From Geobacter sp. (GTDB lineage Bacteria; Desulfobacterota; Desulfuromonadia; Geobacterales; DSM-12255): a stretch of 64,000 nt of DNA. This document shows positions 58,560 through 64,000 of this stretch, piece after piece; the stretch's first letter is position 1, and every line of letters starts with the position of its first letter. Location of the stretch: the NCBI GenBank assembly GCA_009684525.1, contig WKKR01000001.1, forward strand, positions 992,001 to 1,056,000. The letters are read 5' to 3'. The translations under genes and the position numbers were made by a program. The notes under the pieces were generated by a model, which saw only the letters and a program-made list of their open reading frames with translations, was not told the DNA's origin and did not search any database.

Positions 58560-60242
58560 CTACATCCGCTCGGGGGCGGAAACCCCCAAGAGCCCGAGGG
58601 CGTTCTTCAGGGTAGTGGCGATGCACTTGAGCAAAAAGAGCCGGGCAGTGGTCTGCTCCAGGTCTTCGGTGACGACGCGGTTGCGGTTGTAGTAACTGTG
58701 GAACTGGCCTGCCAGCTCCAGGAGGTAATAGACGATCCGGTGCGGCTCGAAGGCCTGGGCGCTCCCTTCCACCACCTCGGGGAAGGAGGCCAGGGTGCGG
58801 ATGACCGCCGCCTCTTCCTCACCGTCGAGCCGGTGTAGCGGGCAGGCGGCGAAATCGGGCACAATCCCCTTCTGGGCAGCCATGTCGAAGATGCTGCAGA
58901 TCCGCGCATGGGCGTACTGGACATAATAGACCGGGTTGTCGTTGCTCTGCTCCTTGGCCAGGTCGATATCGAAGACCAGCTGGGCGTCCGGCTTGCGCAT
59001 GACAAAGAAGAAGCGGGTGGCGTCGCGCCCCACCTCGTCGATCAGGTCCCGCAGGGTGACATAGGTGCCGGCGCGCTTGGAGATCTTGACCTCCTCGCCC
59101 CCCCGCATGACCGTGACCATCTGGTGCAGCACATATTCCGGCCACCCCTGGGGGATGCCGACGCCGAGCGCCTGCAGGCCGGCCCGGACCCTGGTGATGG
59201 TGCTGTGGTGGTCGGCCCCCTGCTCGTTGATGACCCGTGAAAAGCCGCGCTCCCACTTTGCCAGGTGATAGGCGACATCGGGGACAAAATAGGTGTAGCC
59301 GCCGTCGCTCTTCTGCATCACCCGGTCCTTGTCGTCGCCGAACTCGGTGGTGCGGAGCCAGAGGGCGCCGTCCTGCTCGTAGGTGTAGCCGCTCTCTTTG
59401 AGCCGCCGCACCGTGTCGTCCACCCGGCCGTCGGCATAGAGGCTCGACTCCAGGTAATAGACGTCGAAACCGACGTCGAAGGCGGTGAGATCCAGGTCCT
59501 GCTCGCGGCGCAGATAGGCGACGGCGAAGCGGAGGATGGCATCCAGGTCGTGGGGGTCGCCGGTGGCAATGACGTGCTGGTCGCCCGCCTCCACGGTCTC
59601 ACCAGCCAGGTAGCTGCGGGCCACGTCCCTGATATAGTCGCCCTGGTAGCCGTCGGCGGGCCAGCGCGGGTCGTCCGCCTCGATCCCGAGGCAGCGCGCC
59701 TGTACCGACAGCGCCAGGTTGGCGATCTGCTGGCCGGCATCGTTGTAGTAGAATTCGCGGGTCACGTCCCAGCCGGTGGCGGCGAGGAGCCGGCAGATAG
59801 TGTCGCCGGTGGCGGCGCCGCGGCCGTGGCCGATATGGAGCGGCCCGGTGGGGTTGGCGCTGACGAACTCCACCTGGACCTTTGCCCCGTTGCCGATGCT
59901 GCTTTTGCCATAGCCGTCGCCGGCCTGCTCGATCTCCAGCAGGGTCTGCTGCCAGGCAGCCGGGGTGATGAAGAAGTTGATGAAGCCGGGGCCGGCAACC
60001 TCCACCCTGGCGATGATATCCGTGCGTGCAGACAGTTTTCCCACCAGGACGTCGGCAATGGCACGGGGCGCCTTCCGCTCCGGCTTTGCCAGCTGCATCG
60101 CCAGGTTGGTGGCGAAATCGCCATGCTCGGCATGGGCGGGCCGTTCCACCGCAAAGGAGGGATACGCTCCCGAGGTCAGCAACCCTTCTGCATGGCATTC
60201 GGCGAGGGCCGCGACAATCACCTCATGGACTCTTCCCTTCAT
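58560..60242 (-). CDS. argS: Arginyl-tRNA synthetase
   Basis: 560 residues. Class I signatures: HIGH-type in [16 protein letters not shown] and the KMSKS-equivalent in [13 protein letters not shown]. The N-terminal Arg-S additional domain and the C-terminal DALR anticodon-binding domain ([37 protein letters not shown]) are present. It charges tRNA-Arg. It begins with a 4-bp ATGA overlap with the small Cys-rich gene and has GGAGGAGG upstream. Confidence 0.97.
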   Translation of the reverse strand: MKGRVHEVIVAALAECHAEGLLTSGAYPSFAVERPAHAEHGDFATNLAMQLAKPERKAPRAIADVLVGKLSARTDIIARVEVAGPGFINFFITPAAWQQTLLEIEQAGDGYGKSSIGNGAKVQVEFVSANPTGPLHIGHGRGAATGDTICRLLAATGWDVTREFYYNDAGQQIANLALSVQARCLGIEADDPRWPADGYQGDYIRDVARSYLAGETVEAGDQHVIATGDPHDLDAILRFAVAYLRREQDLDLTAFDVGFDVYYLESSLYADGRVDDTVRRLKESGYTYEQDGALWLRTTEFGDDKDRVMQKSDGGYTYFVPDVAYHLAKWERGFSRVINEQGADHHSTITRVRAGLQALGVGIPQGWPEYVLHQMVTVMRGGEEVKISKRAGTYVTLRDLIDEVGRDATRFFFVMRKPDAQLVFDIDLAKEQSNDNPVYYVQYAHARICSIFDMAAQKGIVPDFAACPLHRLDGEEEAAVIRTLASFPEVVEGSAQAFEPHRIVYYLLELAGQFHSYYNRNRVVTEDLEQTTARLFLLKCIATTLKNALGLLGVSAPERM

Positions 60243-60424
60243 GAACCCCGTACCTCCTCCTGCTTTTCCTGTTGATCCTGCGCCGGCTCCTGCGGTTCCT
60301 TGATCGATACGTCCCGCGAATAGTCGGGACAGCGGGCGCCGCCGTCCTGGACGCAGAACCGCTTGGCGCAGTTTACGCGCCAGGCGCAGATCGCGCAGGA
60401 CTGTCTTTTTCCGTCAATGGTCAT
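60239..60424 (-). CDS. Small cysteine-rich protein
   Basis: 61 residues from the ATG at 60424, after GGAG; the longer frame upstream has no ribosome site. Five Cys in the first 36 residues: [16 protein letters not shown] and ARCPDYS. The spacing suggests a metal or iron-sulfur site. The C-terminal 25 residues are Glu/Gln rich. Translationally coupled to argS. No named family recognised. Confidence 0.6.
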   Translation of the reverse strand: MTIDGKRQSCAICAWRVNCAKRFCVQDGGARCPDYSRDVSIKEPQEPAQDQQEKQEEVRGS

Positions 60425-60499
60425 GGTGACTCCGTATGAAACGCGCCGGGGTCCGGACAGAGGGTTGCGACGCGGCAACTGCCGGGCCTCTCTGGCGCT

Positions 60500-60793
60500 T
60501 TATGGTCTCCGTGCCGACGAAACGGCATGGAACTGGTAGATGGTCTCGTTCGGCCGCACCAGACCGAAATCCTTGCGGGCAATGCTCTCCAGGTAGCGAC
60601 GATCGGTCTTCAGCGCCTCGATCTCGCGCTTGAGCCGCTCGTTTTCCTGCGTTAATGCATCGCTTCGCTGCTGCAACTCCTGTTTTTCGCGATTGAGCGC
60701 AGAGATTCTGAGCAGTCCGCGCTCCCCGAAGATCGTGGAAAAGAGGATGAGGAGGATGACCGCTGCGGGGATGAGGTAAAGCCGCTTGTTCAT
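60500..60793 (-). CDS. ftsB: FtsB/DivIC-family septum formation protein
   Basis: 97 residues from the ATG at 60793. A single membrane helix (about 5-22) is followed by a leucine-heptad coiled coil (LNREKQELQQRSDALTQENERLKREIEALK) and the family's C-terminal DFGLVRPNETIYQF. FtsB joins FtsL and FtsQ in the divisome. The start could also be the ATG at 60796 or GTG at 60802. Close spacing to uxs suggests one operon. Confidence 0.88.
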   Translation of the reverse strand: MNKRLYLIPAAVILLILFSTIFGERGLLRISALNREKQELQQRSDALTQENERLKREIEALKTDRRYLESIARKDFGLVRPNETIYQFHAVSSARRP

Positions 60794-60805
60794 CATTCCC
60801 ACCCG

Positions 60806-61747
60806 TTATGACTGCGAGATACCCAGCAGCGCGGAAAAATAACCTATGGTTTCCCTTAAACCCTGTTCCACCGGGACTTTGGGTGCCCAGCCCAGCTTCT
60901 CCCCGGCCAACCGGATGTCGGGCTGGCGTTGCTTCGGGTCATCGGCTGGCAGCGGCTTGAAGACGATGCGGGAGCGGGACCCGGTCAGGGCGATGATCCG
61001 CTCGGCAAACTCCAGGATGGTGGTCTCGGCCGGGTTTCCCAGGTTGACCGGCCCGTTGAACCCGTCGCACGCCATCATCCGGATCAGGCCATCCACCAGG
61101 TCGGAAACGTAGCAGAAGGAGCGGGTCTGCTGCCCCTCGCCGTAGACCGTGATATCCTCCCCCTTGAGCGCCTGGACAATGAAATTGGAGACGACCCGGC
61201 CGTCGTTGACCGCCATCCGCGGGCCATAGGTATTGAAGATCCGGACGATGCGGATATCAACGCCGTTCTGCCGGTGGTAGTCCATCATCAGCGTCTCGGC
61301 CACCCGCTTCCCCTCGTCGTAACAGCTCCTGATGCCGATGGGGTTCACGTTCCCCCAGTATTCCTCGGGCTGGGGGTGAACCTGGGGATCGCCGTAGACC
61401 TCCGAGGTCGATGCCTGGAGGATGCGCGCCCTGACCCGCTTGGCAAGCCCGAGCATATTGATGGTCCCCATGACGCTGGTCTTGATGGTCTTGACCGGAT
61501 TGTACTGGTAGTGGATGGGGGACGCCGGGCAGGCTAGGTTGAAGACCCGGTCCACCTCCAAGAGGATCGGCTCGATGATGTCGTGGCGGACGAGCTCGAA
61601 CCGGTGGTCGTCCATAAGGCGCATGATGTTCTGCTTGGTACCGGTAAAAAAGTTGTCGAGACAGACGACCTCGTGACCATCGTCAAGAAGCCGTTCGCAG
61701 AGGTGAGAGCCTATGAACCCCGCCCCGCCGGTTACCAGTACCCGCAT
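60806..61747 (-). CDS. uxs: UDP-glucuronate decarboxylase (UDP-xylose synthase)
   Basis: 313 residues, extended short-chain dehydrogenase fold. NAD motif [11 protein letters not shown] near the N-terminus, DNFFTG, substrate-site [10 protein letters not shown] and the catalytic Tyr/Lys in [10 protein letters not shown]. It converts UDP-glucuronate, the product of the next enzyme upstream, to UDP-xylose. It follows ugd by 3 bp on the same strand. Function beyond this pair (which glycan) is not visible. Confidence 0.93.
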   Translation of the reverse strand: MRVLVTGGAGFIGSHLCERLLDDGHEVVCLDNFFTGTKQNIMRLMDDHRFELVRHDIIEPILLEVDRVFNLACPASPIHYQYNPVKTIKTSVMGTINMLGLAKRVRARILQASTSEVYGDPQVHPQPEEYWGNVNPIGIRSCYDEGKRVAETLMMDYHRQNGVDIRIVRIFNTYGPRMAVNDGRVVSNFIVQALKGEDITVYGEGQQTRSFCYVSDLVDGLIRMMACDGFNGPVNLGNPAETTILEFAERIIALTGSRSRIVFKPLPADDPKQRQPDIRLAGEKLGWAPKVPVEQGLRETIGYFSALLGISQS

Positions 61748-61750
61748 GGC

Positions 61751-63109
61751 CTATTTCCCCCCTGCTGCGATCCCGGCGCCGTTGCGGCCAAGCGGCACAT
61801 AGCGGAATCCCGCCGACTGCATCCGGTCCGGTTTGTAGAGATTACGGCCATCCACGATGAGCGGTTCCTTCAGATCGGCCTTGATCCGGTCGAAGTCGGG
61901 GTTGCGGTATTCGTTCCAGTCGGTGATGATCACCAGGGCATCGGCACCGGCCAGGATATCGTACTGGTTGTGGCTGTAGACGATCCGGTCGCCGAAGGCC
62001 TTGGCCGCCTCTTTCAGCGCCTCGGGATCGTGGGCACGCACCGTGGCGCCGGCTGCCAGCAGGTTCTCGATGATGGTGATGGACGGGGCCTCGCGCATGT
62101 CGTCGGTGCGCGGCTTGAAGGAGAGCCCCCAGCAGGCCACGGTCCGGCCGGCAAGCGGCTTCTGGGCACCGGCATTTCCGAGCAGGTCGAGCACCTTGGT
62201 AGAGAGGACCTGCTTCTGCAGTTCGTTCACCTCCTCGACCGATTTGAGCAGGAGGAAGTCGTAGTCGCACTCCTCTGCCGTGCGGATCAGCGCCTTCACA
62301 TCCTTGGGGAAGCAGGAACCGCCATAGCCGGGGCCGGGGAAGAGAAAGTCGTAGCCGATCCGCGAATCGGAGCCGATCCCTTCACGCACCGCGGCCACAT
62401 CCGCCCCCATCCGCTCGCAGAGCAGGGCGATCTGGTTCATGAAGGAGATCCGGGTCGCCAGCATGGCATTGGCAGCGTACTTGGTCATCTCGGCGCTCCG
62501 GATGTCCATGATGATCATCCGGTTGTTCTTCCGCATGAACGGCTCATAGAGCTCCTTCATGATCTCGGCGGTCCGGACGTTGTCGGTGCCGATCACCACC
62601 CGGTCGGGCTTCATGAAGTCGTCGATGGCCGCCCCCTCCTTGAGGAACTCGGGGTTGGAGACCACGTCGAATTCAAGCGGGAGCCCCCGCGCGTCCAGCT
62701 CCTGCTGCAGGGCGGCACGCACCTTGTCGGCGGTCCCGACCGGCACCGTAGACTTGTCGACCACGATCTTGTAGCTCTCCATGTGGCGGCCGATATCGCG
62801 GGCAACAGCCTGCACGTACTGGAGATCGGCAGAGCCGTCCTCGCCCGGCGGCGTTCCCACGGCAATGAAATTGATCAGCGAGCTCTTCACGGCAAGGGGG
62901 ATGTCGGTGGTAAAGGAGAGCCTCCCTTCGGCCTGGTTGCGCAGCACCAGTTCCTTGAGCCCCGGCTCGTAGATCGGTATCACGCCCTGCTTGAGGCTTT
63001 CGATCTTGGCCTGGTCCACATCGACGGTAATGACCGTGTTGCCGCTCTCGGCAAAGCAGGCAGCCGCCACCAGTCCAACGTAACCGGCGCCAAAAACGCA
63101 GATTTTCAT
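61751..63109 (-). CDS. ugd: UDP-glucose 6-dehydrogenase
   Basis: 452 residues. Rossmann GAGYVGLVAA at the start, TVPVGTADKVR and the catalytic Cys in GPGYGGSCFPKDV (about residue 260). The C-terminal UDP-binding domain has LSFKPRTDDMREAPS and the YNQ region. It oxidises UDP-glucose to UDP-glucuronate with two NAD+. Paired with the decarboxylase immediately downstream. Ribosome site GGAGG. Confidence 0.96.
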   Translation of the reverse strand: MKICVFGAGYVGLVAAACFAESGNTVITVDVDQAKIESLKQGVIPIYEPGLKELVLRNQAEGRLSFTTDIPLAVKSSLINFIAVGTPPGEDGSADLQYVQAVARDIGRHMESYKIVVDKSTVPVGTADKVRAALQQELDARGLPLEFDVVSNPEFLKEGAAIDDFMKPDRVVIGTDNVRTAEIMKELYEPFMRKNNRMIIMDIRSAEMTKYAANAMLATRISFMNQIALLCERMGADVAAVREGIGSDSRIGYDFLFPGPGYGGSCFPKDVKALIRTAEECDYDFLLLKSVEEVNELQKQVLSTKVLDLLGNAGAQKPLAGRTVACWGLSFKPRTDDMREAPSITIIENLLAAGATVRAHDPEALKEAAKAFGDRIVYSHNQYDILAGADALVIITDWNEYRNPDFDRIKADLKEPLIVDGRNLYKPDRMQSAGFRYVPLGRNGAGIAAGGK

Positions 63110-63178
63110 GAAAACCTCCGGGTTAATTTCGATAAACGGTTATTTATAGCATAACAGATGCTGTTGATACCACTTTTT

Positions 63179-64000
63179 TCAGGCAAGCCCCGCCGTGGCC
63201 AGTCGATTGGCCAGCCGCGCAAACTCCTCCAGGGAAAGGGTTTCCCCCCGGCGGACCGGGTCGATGCCGCACGCTGCCAGGAGCTCGCGCAAGCCCTCGT
63301 CGGTGGGGACGAACGCGCCCCCTTTCAGGCAGTTCCAGAGCGTCTTGCGACGCTGCCCGAACGAGGCCTTCACTACCCGGCGGAACAGCGCCTCGTCCGA
63401 GAGAGGGAAACGGGGCGCCTCCAGCGGCACGAAGGAGAGCACCATGGAGTCGACCTTGGGGGGCGGGAAAAAGGCGCCGGGGCGAACGATGCATTCGCGG
63501 CGCACCATGAAGAACATGGGGAAGAGGACCGACAGGATGCCGTACTCCTTGCCGCCGGGCGTGGCCAGAAGCCGCTCCCCCACCTCGCGTTGCAGCATCA
63601 GCACCATCCGGGAAAAGAGCCGCCGCTCGTCGAGAAACTTGAAGAGCACCTGGGACGAGATGTTGTAGGGGAGGTTGGCCGCCACCTTCCACGTCCCGCC
63701 CCCCCTCTCGGCAAAGAGGGCGGTCACGTCGAGGCGCAGGATATCGGACTGGAGCACCTCCACCGACGGCCGGTCCGCGAATTCAGCGGTCAGAAGCGGC
63801 ACCAGCTGGCGGTCGAGCTCAACCGCCAGGACCGCAGCGGCCCGCTCTGCCAGAAGCCGGGTGAGCGCACCCCGGCCCGGACCGACCTCCAGGACGCGAT
63901 CGTCGGGAGCAAGGTCGACCGCAGCCACGATCCGGCCCAGCACCCCCTGGTCCACGAGGAAGTTCTGGCCAAGGGCCTTTTTCGGCCGGGGGAGCTTCAT
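63179..64000 (-). CDS. rsmA: 16S rRNA dimethyladenosine transferase (KsgA)
   Basis: 273 residues; the start ATG lies exactly at the window edge. Motifs: KALGQNFLVD, SAM-binding VLEVGPGRGALTR and the catalytic NLPYNIS. It dimethylates two adenines of 16S rRNA helix 45. The C-terminal domain has KVDSMVLSF and FGQRRKTLWNCLK. It precedes ugd by 69 bp. Confidence 0.97.
   Translation of the reverse strand: MKLPRPKKALGQNFLVDQGVLGRIVAAVDLAPDDRVLEVGPGRGALTRLLAERAAAVLAVELDRQLVPLLTAEFADRPSVEVLQSDILRLDVTALFAERGGGTWKVAANLPYNISSQVLFKFLDERRLFSRMVLMLQREVGERLLATPGGKEYGILSVLFPMFFMVRRECIVRPGAFFPPPKVDSMVLSFVPLEAPRFPLSDEALFRRVVKASFGQRRKTLWNCLKGGAFVPTDEGLRELLAACGIDPVRRGETLSLEEFARLANRLATAGLA

Overview
This 64 kb window is a chromosomal segment of a GC-rich Gram-negative bacterium. 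The best guess is a relative of Geobacter (Desulfuromonadia / former Deltaproteobacteria). The clues are the multi-PAS histidine kinase, the CoA-based acyl oxidation genes, the GH57 plus TreS-maltokinase gene complement and the multicopy-looking intergenic palindromes. This placement is inference; no 16S rRNA or marker phylogeny is available here.

Layout. (1) 1-6205, minus strand: the 5' two-thirds or so of a cyclic beta-1,2-glucan synthase (NdvB type) running off the window, then small housekeeping or stress genes (YaiI, a monooxygenase-fold protein, a Cys-pair protein, an isochorismatase-fold hydrolase, YheU, a Gre-like factor, a zinc-ribbon protein). (2) 6398-9553: a large PAS/GAF histidine kinase with its own receiver domain, followed by about 670 bp with hairpins but no gene. 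(3) 10326-12046: a four-gene operon of ferritin-like protein, small Cys-tail protein, ferredoxin and helical-bundle protein with a clear promoter and terminator. (4) 12177-17630: an acyl-CoA oxidation cluster (DUF35 protein, thiolase-like protein, acyl-CoA dehydrogenase, 3-hydroxyacyl-CoA dehydrogenase, acetyl-CoA acetyltransferase). An internally deleted acetoacetyl-CoA synthetase relic flanks it and a 123-bp palindromic repeat interrupts it. (5) 17928-23646: five uncharacterised exported proteins, including two lipoproteins and a FecR-domain protein, in one tight operon. (6) 24106-28036: a TPR protein with a lysine-rich tail, a ClC channel and a Pal-like lipoprotein.

(7) 28104-48701, plus strand: an osmotic-stress block. 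It opens with a MarR regulator and MscS, continues with treZ, a GH57 enzyme, treY, malQ, a treS-maltokinase fusion and a DUF389 membrane protein, then a second MarR paralogue, a membrane-anchored otsA, otsB and nhaA. The two MarR genes have near-identical promoters and share one operator motif, which suggests joint or cross regulation. All three classical trehalose routes (OtsAB, TreYZ, TreS) are present. (8) 48875-55022: a visibly less GC-rich ion-homeostasis set (universal stress protein, P-type H+-ATPase, DUF481 outer-membrane protein, Kup), possibly acquired separately.

(9) 55043-57651: a tRNA-fMet integration site. A 2.06-kb islet carrying only hipBA lies between a complete tRNA-fMet and a 49-bp exact copy of its 3' end. 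Just outside is a fragment of an unrelated hipA. (10) 57719-64000, minus strand: housekeeping genes rsmA, ugd, uxs, ftsB-like, a small Cys-rich gene, argS and a SPOR-domain gene, ending at the tRNA.

Together the glucan synthase, MscS, trehalose genes, NhaA, Kup and H+-ATPase make this window strongly biased to osmotic, pH and ion stress. Start sites were adjusted from the longest reading frames where a Shine-Dalgarno sequence or homology favoured an internal start. Functions rest on motif recognition without database search.
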